Below the pieces are notes generated by a model. It worked only from the letters and a program-made list of their open reading frames with translations, did no database searches and was not told the DNA's origin. A program made the translations under genes and the position numbers. Shown here one piece after another: positions 32,397 to 41,811 of a stretch of DNA of 42,293 nt. Numbering within the stretch: position 1 is the stretch's first letter; each line of letters opens with the position of its first letter. Origin of the DNA: JBBARC01 sp040400005 (GTDB taxonomy: Bacteria; Pseudomonadota; Alphaproteobacteria; Acetobacterales; Acetobacteraceae). The stretch is taken from contig JBBARC010000030.1 in the NCBI GenBank assembly GCA_040400005.1, forward strand, positions 1 through 42,293. Reading direction: 5' to 3'.

Positions 32397-33676
32397 CAAC
32401 GCTTGCGCAATGGCGCCAGCACGGGCGCTTGCCAGACAAAATGCCACAGCACGGCAAGCAGAATGGTGATCAGCCACCACCAGGCGGCTTCGCGCGCTAG
32501 CCACACGGCCAATGTTGCCAGCACCCACGCGGGTTGGGGCGGGCCATCGTAGGCACCAGTGAGGCGAAAGAGGATTGGGCTGTAGATAATGAGTAAAATC
32601 AACTGCGGTGCGTGACGCCAGGCTCGGGTTTGGCGGCGGTCAGGTGTGACGGCTCGGATCGCAAGCAGGCCCGGCAGAACCAGCAGCAGATGTATGGCAC
32701 GGTAGCCGACACTAACACCGCTGAAAAAGCAGCCGCATAGTAGCAGACTGCCAGTGAGCAATGCCGAAACCTGACGCGTGGTGAGAGTTTCGTATGCGAT
32801 GATGAAGTTTGCGCGCCGCGCGATGGCAATGGCGGCGGCGGCGCTGATCAGCGTTTGTATCGGCAGGCCGATGGTGGCGATTGGCGTTAGCGAGGTTATT
32901 TGCGCCAAGCCTTGGGTGAGTAGGCGGGCGCCGATATCGTAACCGAAGGGTCCGGGATTTGGCAGGTTGCGGACCATACGCAGCAATTCGCCGTAATATG
33001 TGGCGGCATAGGTCGCGATAGTCAGAAGCGCTGCGCCCCAGATCACGATTAACCAAGGTCGACTTTTTTCGCGCAGAGCCAGAATTATCAGGGTAATCGG
33101 GTATAGTTTGACAAGAAAAGCAAACAGGATAAGCGCGTAACCGATCAGCCGTAACCGCAGTTCACGTTCCAGTAGCAGCATGATAATGACTGCCATGGTA
33201 AAGATGGGCAGATCGAAGTTGGCGCGCTCGACCGCGTATACGACTGGTAGTGACAGCAATGTTGTTACTGACCAAGCGGTCGCGTGACGGCCAGTGATAC
33301 GCGGCAAAGCGGCTAGGCTTGCGAAAAATCCTAGGCATAGAATCAGGCCAAAAAGCGGGTTCCAGCGAAGGTTGGCTGGAATAAGGATCAGGCGCAGGCA
33401 GAAGGGCGAATTGGAAAAGACCCGGTTCATGACGTCACAGGGGTTGGTGACATAAACATCGATGCCCAGGGCGAAGCATTGGCGGTTGGACACGTAAAAT
33501 TCGGAATCGAGGAATGGATAACGAAATGGTAGGAATGACCACAGATCGATAAGGCGCGCATAGATCGCGGGGGCCACACGATAGAGGGCGGCGAACAGCG
33601 CAAATATTGTCGCGGCAGTGGCGGGTAATAATAGATTTAATTTTGCCCATGTGGGGGGAGGCAGGGGATTTGTCAT
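32396..33676 (-). CDS. Polytopic membrane protein, GT-C/GT87-like (first of pair 1)
   Basis: 426 residues and a clear paralogue of the downstream gene: LIDLWSFLPFRYPFLDSEFY, QCFALGIDVYVTNPCDVMNRVFSNSP, VERANFDLPIF, KLYPITLIILALREKSR and GCFFSGVSVGYRAIHLLLVLPGLL line up throughout. Its base composition is visibly more AT-rich than that of its partner and neighbours, so the two copies have diverged for a long time or one came by transfer. The ATG at 33676 is preferred: it starts just before the first membrane segment, and the upstream frame is basic and non-membrane. Probable role: transfer of a sugar from a lipid carrier on the outer face of the inner membrane. Confidence in the enzyme class is moderate. 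Confidence 0.7.
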   Translation of the reverse strand: MTNPLPPPTWAKLNLLLPATAATIFALFAALYRVAPAIYARLIDLWSFLPFRYPFLDSEFYVSNRQCFALGIDVYVTNPCDVMNRVFSNSPFCLRLILIPANLRWNPLFGLILCLGFFASLAALPRITGRHATAWSVTTLLSLPVVYAVERANFDLPIFTMAVIIMLLLERELRLRLIGYALILFAFLVKLYPITLIILALREKSRPWLIVIWGAALLTIATYAATYYGELLRMVRNLPNPGPFGYDIGARLLTQGLAQITSLTPIATIGLPIQTLISAAAAIAIARRANFIIAYETLTTRQVSALLTGSLLLCGCFFSGVSVGYRAIHLLLVLPGLLAIRAVTPDRRQTRAWRHAPQLILLIIYSPILFRLTGAYDGPPQPAWVLATLAVWLAREAAWWWLITILLAVLWHFVWQAPVLAPLRKR

Positions 33677-33788
33677 GTTTTGTGGCGCCAGACTTCCACG
33701 GGAATGGAACGCTGCGATATTACGGATCTTTGTTGGTAGCAGCGTATGACAACGATAAGGACTACCCGGGGTGTTAACGTTGTGTTCA

Positions 33789-35420
33789 TCACGGTGAAGC
33801 TTGGTGTGCGCGGCAATCACCACGCCGGTATAGTTTTAGATGGTAGTGCTGAAACGAGATGATTTCACCTGCTAGGCAATAGTCATGCCAAGCGGTTTGG
33901 AAAACCGGATCTTCCTGCAGCCACGCCAGCAGATCAAATGGTTTTGGGTTATTTTCAAAACCGTCGGGCGGCTGGGCGTCATTAACCAGCACCAGCGCCG
34001 GTGGCCGCGCAGTGAGCGAAAGTGCCGTGCGCCGGCGCAGATCGGCACCAAAGGCGGCAAGGGTGGGGTTCGGCGCCACATGGGCGGCGCGCGCTCGGTC
34101 GCGGTCAAGGATCAAGCCGTAGATCATGCTGAACTCGCTAACGACGCCGCTGGGCCGGGTGGCGGTGTAGGTGCTAAGTTGGGAAACCGGGGCCAGGCCG
34201 TTGGATAATATCAGCACGTAGCTGCCTGGTGGCAGGGCTGCCAGGGTGCGGGTGGCCGGATCGGCCAGGGCGGCGGCGCGGGGCAGTTCGTGCAGGCGGG
34301 CCAGGTCGAACAGGATGAGCGGTGCGACGGCAATCCCTAGCATCCACGCTGCTTGCCACAGGATCGCGCGCGCCGTGCCGGCGGCAGGCGCGCGTCGCTG
34401 ATCCGCGAACAGCGCCAGCGCCATGCACAGCGACAGCGTCAGAAACGCCTCCAACGGCCACATATGATACGAATAGCCGCGGCGCTGCAGGGTTGCCATC
34501 AGGCCCAGGCCGGTTGCCATCAACAGCCAGGCCGCGGCAAACGGCCAGGCTGCGTGTTTGGTTCGATCGGCGCGCCAGGCGGCGATGGCAAGGGCAACGA
34601 TGATGGCGGTTTTACCAAGGTTCGCAGCGGTCACCTGATCGCGCAATACCGCCAGCAACGGGTGGGCGGTGGCGCCATAGAACTGACTGGCCAGGGGCGG
34701 TATCTGGCTAAAATAGTGATAGTGGATTTCGCAGAAAATCGCGTAGGCGCCGAGCAGTGCAGCCAGCGCCCAGGTGCTGAGGCCCATGCGGCGCAGGTTG
34801 CCGCGGTTCAAGATCAATTCGGCGGCGGCCAGGCAAAGTAGGGCGATGGCGCTGGTGGGTTTGAGTGCGGCACCAACAAAAGCAAGGCTTGTGGCGATGA
34901 AGGTCAGAAACGGTGAGGGCGGTGCGCCAAAGCGGCGCGCCAGACTAGCAGCGGCAACGGGCGCCAGCAGGCTTACGAACAGAATGTCGCGCTGACCGAA
35001 ATCGTAGCCTGGCGACATCACACACACCGCCATCAGCGCACCAGGCAGCACCGCGCGCCCGACAGGCCATGGCCCTGGGATGGCGCGCGCAATCCGGCTG
35101 GTGGCGGCGACGCTTGCCGCGATCAGCACTAAAAACAACCCGTTGATGACGATATCCAGCGGCAGGCCCAGCAGGTTTGCACTATGCAGGGCCAGCATCG
35201 CAAGCCAGGTGATCATCGGAAACGAGTAATCAAGATAGCCGGTATAGAGCGCGCGGCCATCGGCCAGCGCGCGCGCGACGTTAAGAAAATGCGCCGTATC
35301 ATGGTTGATCAGCGTGTTGAACACGAAGTGGGCGCCCAGCACCAGAACGGCAAAGGCGGCGCCGTAGGCTAAGGCTTGTTCGCCAGGGACAATGTGGCGG
35401 TGGTTGTGGCGTTGGTTCAT
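33789..35420 (-). CDS. Polytopic membrane protein, GT-C-like (second of pair 2)
   Basis: 543 residues: about ten membrane helices and a soluble C-terminal domain of roughly 150 residues. The early extracytoplasmic loop carries NTLINHDTAHFLNVARALADG then LYTGYLDYSFPMITWLA, an acidic-loop arrangement typical of GT-C enzymes. GYDFGQRDILF, LAFVGAALKPTSAIALL and FCEIHYHYFSQIPPL are shared with its upstream neighbour. The C-terminal part (ALADPATRTLAALPPGSYVLILSNGLAPVSQL) is also shared. The ATG at 35420 overlaps the upstream TGA as ATGA. I infer an integral-membrane glycosyltransferase or related envelope-glycan protein; substrate unknown. Confidence 0.7.
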   Translation of the reverse strand: MNQRHNHRHIVPGEQALAYGAAFAVLVLGAHFVFNTLINHDTAHFLNVARALADGRALYTGYLDYSFPMITWLAMLALHSANLLGLPLDIVINGLFLVLIAASVAATSRIARAIPGPWPVGRAVLPGALMAVCVMSPGYDFGQRDILFVSLLAPVAAASLARRFGAPPSPFLTFIATSLAFVGAALKPTSAIALLCLAAAELILNRGNLRRMGLSTWALAALLGAYAIFCEIHYHYFSQIPPLASQFYGATAHPLLAVLRDQVTAANLGKTAIIVALAIAAWRADRTKHAAWPFAAAWLLMATGLGLMATLQRRGYSYHMWPLEAFLTLSLCMALALFADQRRAPAAGTARAILWQAAWMLGIAVAPLILFDLARLHELPRAAALADPATRTLAALPPGSYVLILSNGLAPVSQLSTYTATRPSGVVSEFSMIYGLILDRDRARAAHVAPNPTLAAFGADLRRRTALSLTARPPALVLVNDAQPPDGFENNPKPFDLLAWLQEDPVFQTAWHDYCLAGEIISFQHYHLKLYRRGDCRAHQASP

Positions 35421-37015
35421 ACTGATGCCGGTTTTGCTGAGCGGCGCCATACCTGCAAAGTGAAATGGCCGCGCGATTGGATGGTGCCCATATAGGTGTA
35501 GCTGTGCAGGGCAGGGCCAAAGCGTGGATCGGCGCTGAGCCAGCCGGCCAAACTGAAACATGCAGGATAGGTTTCAAACCAGCGCGCGGGTTGGGTCATA
35601 TCGATAAACACCAGCGCTGTGCCGGCGTTGACGAGAGCGGCCAGCACGCGACTACGGTAATCGGCCTCGATCGCAACCAACACCGGGTTGCGCACGCGGC
35701 CGGCGGTTTGGGCGTGGTTGGCATCCTCGATGATGGCGAAAACCGCGCCGAGTTCGGAAAAACTGGCGCCCGGGCCTGCGTGGGTTAAGCTCGCCAGTTG
35801 GGCGATGGGCGGCACGGCGCTACCGAGCGAGACCACCCGAGCGCCTGGCGGTAGGGCTGCCATTAACCGGGTGGCGGGATCGGCTAACGCGCCGGCGCGT
35901 GATACGGATGATGATCGCAGCATGGCGGCGGCGCGGGTCAGGCTGGGCAGGAATAATGCAAGGCCAATGGCCATGCTTAAAGCTGCCCGGCGCCACGCGA
36001 GAGTTGGCAAAAATAATGGGGTGATGCGGTCCAGGGTTGCCGCAGCGGCTAGACCCAGCGCCATGTCAGTGACAAAATAGCTTGGCCAGATATGGTAGAT
36101 GTTGGCTTCGCGCTGTAACAAGGCAGTGCCGGCAAGGGCTGCAAACACCGCCAGTGTTTGGGTTAAAACCGCTACCGGAAGGCGGCGCACGAGTGGTGCC
36201 GCGATCGCCACCAGGGCTGCGAGCTTAATCAGATGTTCGGGGTCGGCAGCGCGGCGGATGACATCGGCATAACCTGTTTGCAACGGCGCATAGGCGACGC
36301 TGACGCGGTGCAGAACGACGCTGAAATACCGATAATGTACTTCGCAAAATGCCGCATAGAGGCCAAGTGATCCCGCCAAAATAACCAGGTCTGGCGATAC
36401 TGCGCGCAGATTGCCGCGTGCCCGCCGCAGGTCGCACGCGCCCAGTGCCAGTAACGTGAGCGCTGATGTGGGTTTTAGCGCGCTACCGATGAAGGCCAGT
36501 GTGAGGGAAGCTGCACGCACGGCGCCGGATGGTTTGCGGCGGTGTGGTGCGGGCAATTGTAACGTGAACAACGGCGCCAGCAGGGTTGCGAACATGATGT
36601 CGCGCTGGCCGGTTTCGTAACCTGGGGTTAGCACCACGCAGGCGGTAAGCAACGGCGGCAATACCCAAGCGGTGAACGGTAAGCCGGCCACTAACGAACG
36701 GGCGGCAGCAAGGCTTACGGCAATGCTGGCGGCCTGCAACACCAAAATAACCGTGTAAAAACCGCGATCATTTGCCATGCCCGTGAGGTTGCTAAGGGCG
36801 ACACTGGCTTGTGCTAGCCAGGTTGCCATGGGGAACGAATAATCGAGGTAATCGCGGTACAGCGTGCCGCCATCGTTGAGCGTGATAGCGGCGAATAGAA
36901 AATGCGCGGCATCGTGGTTGATGATGGTATTAAACATAATCAGCGCACCGGCGACAAACACCGCCGCCGCCGCCAGCACCGATGCGCGCGGGTAAGCGGG
37001 CCCGTGTGCTTGCAC
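35417..37015 (-). CDS. Polytopic membrane protein, GT-C-like (first of pair 2)
   Basis: About 532 residues, paralogous to the next gene: NTIINHDAAHFLFAAITLNDG, LYRDYLDYSFPMATWLA, GYETGQRDIMF, LAFIGSALKPTSALTLL, FCEVHYRYFSVV and ALADPATRLMAALPPGARVVSLG. The start is uncertain. A GTG at 37015, 13 bp after the gltX stop, puts a short leader before the first helix; a GTG at 37069 would overlap gltX by 41 bp. Position directly behind gltX on the same strand suggests co-transcription with it or read-through. Function as for its partner: probable GT-C-like envelope enzyme. Confidence 0.7.
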   Translation of the reverse strand: MQAHGPAYPRASVLAAAAVFVAGALIMFNTIINHDAAHFLFAAITLNDGGTLYRDYLDYSFPMATWLAQASVALSNLTGMANDRGFYTVILVLQAASIAVSLAAARSLVAGLPFTAWVLPPLLTACVVLTPGYETGQRDIMFATLLAPLFTLQLPAPHRRKPSGAVRAASLTLAFIGSALKPTSALTLLALGACDLRRARGNLRAVSPDLVILAGSLGLYAAFCEVHYRYFSVVLHRVSVAYAPLQTGYADVIRRAADPEHLIKLAALVAIAAPLVRRLPVAVLTQTLAVFAALAGTALLQREANIYHIWPSYFVTDMALGLAAAATLDRITPLFLPTLAWRRAALSMAIGLALFLPSLTRAAAMLRSSSVSRAGALADPATRLMAALPPGARVVSLGSAVPPIAQLASLTHAGPGASFSELGAVFAIIEDANHAQTAGRVRNPVLVAIEADYRSRVLAALVNAGTALVFIDMTQPARWFETYPACFSLAGWLSADPRFGPALHSYTYMGTIQSRGHFTLQVWRRSAKPASV

Positions 37016-37028
37016 TATAGGGCCGGCA

Positions 37029-38426
37029 TCAGCTGGCAACGGCCGCCATGCGGGCCAACGATTCCTCACGTCCCAATGCCGCCAGTGTGGTGTCGATCCC
37101 TGGGCTGGTGGTGGTGCCGGTCAGGGCTGCGCGCACCGGCTGGGCAACGTTGCCCAGTTTACGCCCGGTGGTGTCAGCAAAATTACGCAAAGCGGCATCC
37201 AGGGCAGGGGCCGAAAAATCGGTCGCCGCCAGCGCCGGGCCTAAGCTGCGCAGCATGTTGCGGGCATCGGTGCTCAGCACCGATCCGGCTTTGGAATCCA
37301 ACGCCTGCGCACCGCGGCGGGCGAGGAACGCCGCACTGTCGGCAAGATCAATCAAAGTTTTGGCGCGCTCTTTTAGCCCCGGCATCAGGGTAAGCACGCG
37401 GCCACGGGTGATATCATCGCACACATTGGCCGGGTTGCTGGCAAGCCGGGTGAGCACCAGATCGGTTAGCCGCGCATCATCGGCGGCGCGCATCCACACC
37501 CCGTTCAAATGGCTCAGTTTGGCATAATCCATCCGGCTGGCGGCGCGGCCAACGCCGGAAAGATCAAACAGCTTTATCGCCTCGTCGCGCGAAATGATTT
37601 CACTGTCGCCGTGGCCCCAGCCTAAGCGCAAAATGTAGTTGCACAAAGCTTCCGGTAAAAACCCCTCGCGGGCAAATTCCAGCACGCTGACAGCGCCATG
37701 GCGTTTGGATAGTTTTGCGCCATCGGCCCCGTGGATCAGCGGGATGTGGGCAAAGCGGGGAATATCGTAGCCCAAAGCTTTAAAGATTTGCACCTGGCGG
37801 AACGTGTTGGTCAGGTGATCATCGCCGCGAATAACATGGGAAATCTCCATGTCGTGATCATCCACCACCACCGCGTGCAGGTAAGTTGGCGTGCCGTCGC
37901 TGCGCAAAATGATCATGTCGTCCAGCTCGGTATCGGCCACCCGCACCTCGCCCTGCACCAGATCGTGGATAATGGTATCGCCATCACGCGGGGCGCGCAG
38001 GCGGATTGCCGGTTTTGCCCCGGCCGGCGCATCGGCCGGGTCGCGGTCGCGCCAGCGCCCATCATAGCGCGGCGGCCGGCCCTCGGCGGTTGCCAGATCG
38101 CGCATGGCGCGCAACTCGTCCGGCGTTGCGTAGCAGCGATAAGCAGCGCCGGTGTCTAGCAGGCGCATGGCTTCGGCGGCGTGGCGCTGCACCCGGGTGG
38201 ATTGAAAAATCGCCGGCTGATCGGGGCTGATGCCGAGCCACGCGAGCCCCTCCAGGATCACCCGCACCGCCTCATCGGTGCTGCGCTCGCGATCGGTATC
38301 TTCAATGCGCAGCAGAAATTCGCCGCCGTGATGGCGGGCGAATAAATAATTGAACAGGGCGGTGCGGGCGCCACCGATGTGAAGCAGGCCGGTGGGGCTG
38401 GGGGCAAAACGGGTGCGCAGGGTCAT
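37029..38426 (-). CDS. gltX: Glutamyl-tRNA synthetase
   Basis: The 465-residue class I synthetase charges tRNA-Glu. The HIGH motif appears as HIGGARTALFNYLFARHHGG and the KMSKS loop as KLSKRHGAVSV. FAPSPTGLLHIGG at the N-terminus and RIEDTDRERS are diagnostic. The C-terminal anticodon-binding domain is full length. I see no Cys cluster for the zinc site found in some GluRS; many alphaproteobacterial GluRS lack it. It is divergent from comEC across 144 bp, the conserved arrangement in many alphaproteobacteria (there usually near gltA). Confidence 0.95.
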   Translation of the reverse strand: MTLRTRFAPSPTGLLHIGGARTALFNYLFARHHGGEFLLRIEDTDRERSTDEAVRVILEGLAWLGISPDQPAIFQSTRVQRHAAEAMRLLDTGAAYRCYATPDELRAMRDLATAEGRPPRYDGRWRDRDPADAPAGAKPAIRLRAPRDGDTIIHDLVQGEVRVADTELDDMIILRSDGTPTYLHAVVVDDHDMEISHVIRGDDHLTNTFRQVQIFKALGYDIPRFAHIPLIHGADGAKLSKRHGAVSVLEFAREGFLPEALCNYILRLGWGHGDSEIISRDEAIKLFDLSGVGRAASRMDYAKLSHLNGVWMRAADDARLTDLVLTRLASNPANVCDDITRGRVLTLMPGLKERAKTLIDLADSAAFLARRGAQALDSKAGSVLSTDARNMLRSLGPALAATDFSAPALDAALRNFADTTGRKLGNVAQPVRAALTGTTTSPGIDTTLAALGREESLARMAAVAS

Positions 38427-38570
38427 GGCCAGGTTGTAGCGGGGTTGGGGGGGGCGCGGGAAGGGGGCCGGGTTATGCGTTTCGGGGTTGAACTTGGCGC
38501 AAACACAGAAACGGTTTTTGGCGGCAATTAAAATTACACTACCGCATCAATTTCACCTAAACTGGGGCGT

Positions 38571-40640
38571 ATGCGCATCCCCTATTTGCCCCGCCATGCC
38601 CGCCGCACCGTGGCGCGCGCTTGGGCGCAGGAACGCGAAGCGGCCGCGGCTTTTTTGCCCGCCGGGGTTATTTGCGGGGCGCTGGGGTATTTCGCTTGGC
38701 CCGGGGAGCCCGCCTGGTGGATTGCGGCGGGTTTGGTTTTGGCAGGCATGGCCGGCCTGTTGGCGGCCCGGGCATGGCCGGGTTTTTGGTTTTTTGGGGC
38801 TTTGGTGTTGGCCGCCGGACTGGGATTTGGCGCCGCCGATTGGCGCGCCGTGGCAGCGCTGCCCTGGGATGATCCGCCGGCAGGCGGGGTGGTTGCCAGC
38901 GGAATTGTGCAAGATGTCGACGTGCTGGCAACCGGAAGGCGGGTGACGCTTACCCACGTGACGCTCGACCCCGGCGGCGCGATTGGCCGGCTGGTGCGCC
39001 TGCGCCTGCGCGACATCGACCCCGCGCCGGTGGCTGTTGGCGATAGCATTGCCGTGCGTGCGTTGCTGACCCTGCCCGGGCCGCCGGCAGTGCCGGGGGG
39101 GCGCGATGCGGCGCGCGCCGCCTGGTTTTCGGGTTTGGGGTTTTACGGGTTTGCCATAGGGCCGGTGCAGGTGATCAGCCCAGGGCGGCCCCCGGCCATG
39201 GCAGCGTTGCGCGCCGCGATTGCCCAGCGCATTCGCGCAGTGCTGCCCGGCGATGAAGGGGCGATCGCCACCACTCTGCTGTGCGGCATGGCAGATGCTG
39301 TGCCGCAATCATTACGCGCAGAGTTTGCAGCCAGCGGCCTTGCCCATATTCTGGCGGTCGCCGGGCTACATTTGGGCAGCGTGATGGGGGTGGTGTTTTA
39401 CTTGGTGCGGCTGGGCTTGGCGCTACCGGAGCGTGTGGCGCTCATCTGCCCCACCAAGCGCATAGCGGCCCTGGCATCTTTGCTGGCGGGCGGTTTTTAC
39501 ATGGCGCTGACCGGCGCGCATGTGCCGGTGGAACGCAGCTTTGTCATGGCCGCCTTAGCCGTACTGGCCGTGTTTGCCGGGCGCCGCGCGTTGAGTTTGC
39601 GGGCGCTCGGCATTGCCGCAATCGGGCTGACCCTGGCCGACCCTGCGTCCGTGCTGGGGGTGAGTTTTCAAATGAGCTTTGCCGCCGTTTTGGCTTTGAT
39701 TGTCGGCTACGAACGAATTTGGCCATGGATGACCCAGTATCTGCCGGCGGACCTTACCTCGCGTGCGGTGCGATTGTTGCGCGGTGTGTTGGCTTTGGTG
39801 TTGACCAGTTTGCTTGCCGGCGGCGCGACACTTCCGTTTGCCGCGTATTATTTTGGCACCGCCGGGCTGTTGTTTGTGCCGGCCAACATAGTGGCGGTGC
39901 CATTAACCGCTTTTGTGGTTCTGCCGGCGGGTTTGTGCGCGGTGCTGCTGATGCCGCTGCATGGCGAATTTTTGGCGCTGCACCCCATGGGCTGGGGGAT
40001 CGATGGGCTGATAGGGGCGGCGCACGTGGTGGCCGGTTTGCCGGGGGCGGCTATGGCGGTTGGTATGCTGCCGCCAGCGGTGCCGCTGCTGTTCGCGGCC
40101 GGATTATTTTTGCTGTGCATTGGCCGCACCTGGCTGTGGCGGGCGCCGGGTTTGGCCATGATTGCGGCGGCGTTTCTGGTGGCGCTGCTACGGCCATTGC
40201 CCGATGTGCTGGTTAGCCCCGGCGCGCGCGCCATCGGGGTCGTGATAGGCGGCAAAATGCTGCTGGCGCAAAGTCACCACACCGACCGTTTTGCCCGGGA
40301 CGCGATTTTAGCGGCGTTCGGCGTGCGCGCCGGTGCGCAGGTGGCACCGGCCTGCGCGGCACCGATGTGCCGCCTGGCCCTGGCTGGCGGCACGATTGTG
40401 GTGATGCGCGATGCCGATGCGCGGCCCGCGTGTGCCGGTGTCGCCGTTATTGTGGCGGTGGTGCGGGTGGGCAGGGTGTGCCCCGGCGTTGCCGTTCTGG
40501 ATGCCACAACCACGGCCGATGGCGCGGCGGCGGTTTATCTGCGTCTCGGCGGCGCACGCATTATTGACGATACCGATGCGCGGGCCAACCGGCTGTGGGC
40601 GCCGGCAGTGGCAAACCTTCCCTTTGCGCCAACCGAATAA
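38571..40640 (+). CDS. comEC: ComEC/Rec2-family DNA uptake channel
   Basis: The 689-residue inner-membrane protein should form the channel for single-stranded DNA in natural transformation. An N-terminal hydrophobic region, a soluble DUF4131/OB-like part (about 85-200) and the competence domain follow one another. The domain hallmark FAASGLAHILAVAGLHLGSVMG is present, with PTSVQ-like helices after it (ALTGAHVPVERSFVMAALAVLA, VLGVSFQMSFAAVLALIVGYERI). A beta-lactamase-like C-terminal domain appears short and degenerate (about 550-689), as in many alphaproteobacterial ComEC. The ATG at 38571 follows GGGG. The stop codon ends at 40640, directly against the lexA stop. With dprA in the same window, competence is plausible. 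Confidence 0.92.
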   Translation: MRIPYLPRHARRTVARAWAQEREAAAAFLPAGVICGALGYFAWPGEPAWWIAAGLVLAGMAGLLAARAWPGFWFFGALVLAAGLGFGAADWRAVAALPWDDPPAGGVVASGIVQDVDVLATGRRVTLTHVTLDPGGAIGRLVRLRLRDIDPAPVAVGDSIAVRALLTLPGPPAVPGGRDAARAAWFSGLGFYGFAIGPVQVISPGRPPAMAALRAAIAQRIRAVLPGDEGAIATTLLCGMADAVPQSLRAEFAASGLAHILAVAGLHLGSVMGVVFYLVRLGLALPERVALICPTKRIAALASLLAGGFYMALTGAHVPVERSFVMAALAVLAVFAGRRALSLRALGIAAIGLTLADPASVLGVSFQMSFAAVLALIVGYERIWPWMTQYLPADLTSRAVRLLRGVLALVLTSLLAGGATLPFAAYYFGTAGLLFVPANIVAVPLTAFVVLPAGLCAVLLMPLHGEFLALHPMGWGIDGLIGAAHVVAGLPGAAMAVGMLPPAVPLLFAAGLFLLCIGRTWLWRAPGLAMIAAAFLVALLRPLPDVLVSPGARAIGVVIGGKMLLAQSHHTDRFARDAILAAFGVRAGAQVAPACAAPMCRLALAGGTIVVMRDADARPACAGVAVIVAVVRVGRVCPGVAVLDATTTADGAAAVYLRLGGARIIDDTDARANRLWAPAVANLPFAPTE

Positions 40641-41384
40641 CTAATAGCTGCGCAATAGCCCGACCAGCCGCCCCTGCACGCGCACGCGATCTGCCGGCAG
40701 CAGGCGGGTTTCGTAACGCGGATTGGCCGGTTCCAGCGCAATCGAATTGCCGCGCTTGCGCAAGCGTTTAAGGGTCACGTCCTGACCATCGATCAGCGCC
40801 ACGATAATTTGGCCGGTTTCGGCGGTATCGCTACGGCAAATAATGGCGGTGTCGCCATCCATAATGCCAGCCTCGATCATGGAATCGCCATCAACCAGCA
40901 AGGCAAAATGATCACCCCGGCCGAGCAGGGCCGCCGGCACATCGATAAAGCTGGTGTCATCATGGATCGCTTCGATCGCAAGCCCAGCGGCGATGCGGCC
41001 ATACAACGGCAGTTGCACCGCCACCGCATCGTTGGCGGTGCGCACGGCGGTTAGCGATTTGGAAAAATCGCCGCGAATAACATTGGGCGTGAAGCCAGGA
41101 GGTGGCGGGGCGGCGGCGGGGGCGGCCACGGCGGGCATATCCTTGGCAACGGCTTTACCGGCACCTACATTTTCCGGCAGGCGCAACACTTCTAGCGCGC
41201 GCGCCCGGTGGTGATGGCGCCGCAAAAACCCGCGTTCTTCCAGTGCCGAGATCAACCGGTGGATTCCCGATTTTGATCGCAGATCGAGCGCCTCTTTCAT
41301 TTCCTCGAAACTTGGGGAAACGCCGGTATCGCGCAATTTATGATCGATAAAACTCAGTAATTCGTGCTGCTTGCGGGTAAGCAT
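40641..41384 (-). CDS. lexA: LexA repressor
   Basis: The 247-residue SOS repressor has an N-terminal winged helix (MLTRKQHELLSFIDHKL, then SPSFEEMKEALDLRSKSGIHRLISALEERGFLRR) and a C-terminal S24 self-cleavage domain. The cleavage site is Ala133-Gly134 (GRIAAGLAIEA), the nucleophile Ser168 (VDGDSMIEAG) and the base Lys206 (DVTLKRL). The linker (about 72-102) is Ala/Pro-rich and longer than in E. coli (202 residues), as is usual in alphaproteobacteria. The ATG at 41384 has AGGAG 8 nt upstream. A candidate SOS box lies about 56 bp upstream, so autoregulation is expected. Confidence 0.95.
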   Translation of the reverse strand: MLTRKQHELLSFIDHKLRDTGVSPSFEEMKEALDLRSKSGIHRLISALEERGFLRRHHHRARALEVLRLPENVGAGKAVAKDMPAVAAPAAAPPPPGFTPNVIRGDFSKSLTAVRTANDAVAVQLPLYGRIAAGLAIEAIHDDTSFIDVPAALLGRGDHFALLVDGDSMIEAGIMDGDTAIICRSDTAETGQIIVALIDGQDVTLKRLRKRGNSIALEPANPRYETRLLPADRVRVQGRLVGLLRSY

Positions 41385-41439
41385 GGCGCGGCTCCTGGCC
41401 CCCCGGGGCGTGCAAGGGGGGTAGCGCGAGGGTGGGGTA

Positions 41440-41490
41440 GAACAAAATAGCAACTTTAGTGTTTTAGGGGGCGCGCAGCCGTTTCGTCAA
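41440..41490 (-). promoter_or_regulatory. lexA promoter with candidate alphaproteobacterial SOS box
   Basis: On the minus strand TTGACG (41485-41490) and CTAAAA (41462-41467) form a -35/-10 pair with 17-bp spacing. Just downstream, at the expected start of transcription, is GTTGCTATTTTGTTC (41440-41454). It differs by one base from the alphaproteobacterial LexA box GTTC-N7-GTTC. LexA bound here would block its own promoter. Confidence 0.6.
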
Positions 41491-41811
41491 CACTTCATTC
41501 GCGCACCAGGCTGGGCCGCTTGGGTTTGCGTTATTGGCCGCCTACGCGTGGCCCGCATCGCCGCACGATTGCCGCACAGGCGACATCGCAGCGGGCGTGC
41601 TTCAGCAGGCCAACGCCAGTAAACGGTAGGATTGCGTGAGTGACACGCGACCCATCAATGCCGGGCTACCAGCACGGGCAGGTTAAAATTTAGCCCGCGT
41701 TCGTTTGTGTGGCACAGGCGCTGGCTGGCATAGGTTTTTGCGAAAAGCGATGGGTAACGCTGGCGCGCACTTAATCCCATCACGGTTTACCAGGGTGGCG
41801 CTTGCGATGGT
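41491..41811. other. Intergenic stretch between lexA promoter and the right-edge gene
   Basis: Beyond the lexA promoter I see no family match in this stretch. It holds only a possible 41-codon frame (41655-41780, minus) and the start of a tandem 25-bp repeat (from 41784). In many alphaproteobacteria moeA follows lexA in this orientation; nothing resembling it is present here. Confidence 0.5.
41655..41780 (-). CDS. Possible small protein of 41 residues
   Basis: An ATG at 41780 opens a frame with the natural-looking end NERGLNFNLPVLVARH before TGA at 41655-41657. It is 31 bp downstream of the right-edge gene on the same strand. No good ribosome binding site or known family is seen. It may be a remnant of a decayed gene or chance. 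Confidence 0.25.
   Translation of the reverse strand: MGLSARQRYPSLFAKTYASQRLCHTNERGLNFNLPVLVARH

Noticed and set aside
38553..39308. Minus-strand frame of 251 codons opposite comEC
   Set aside because: It is antisense to a clear comEC, rich in His/Gln/Arg and without family resemblance.
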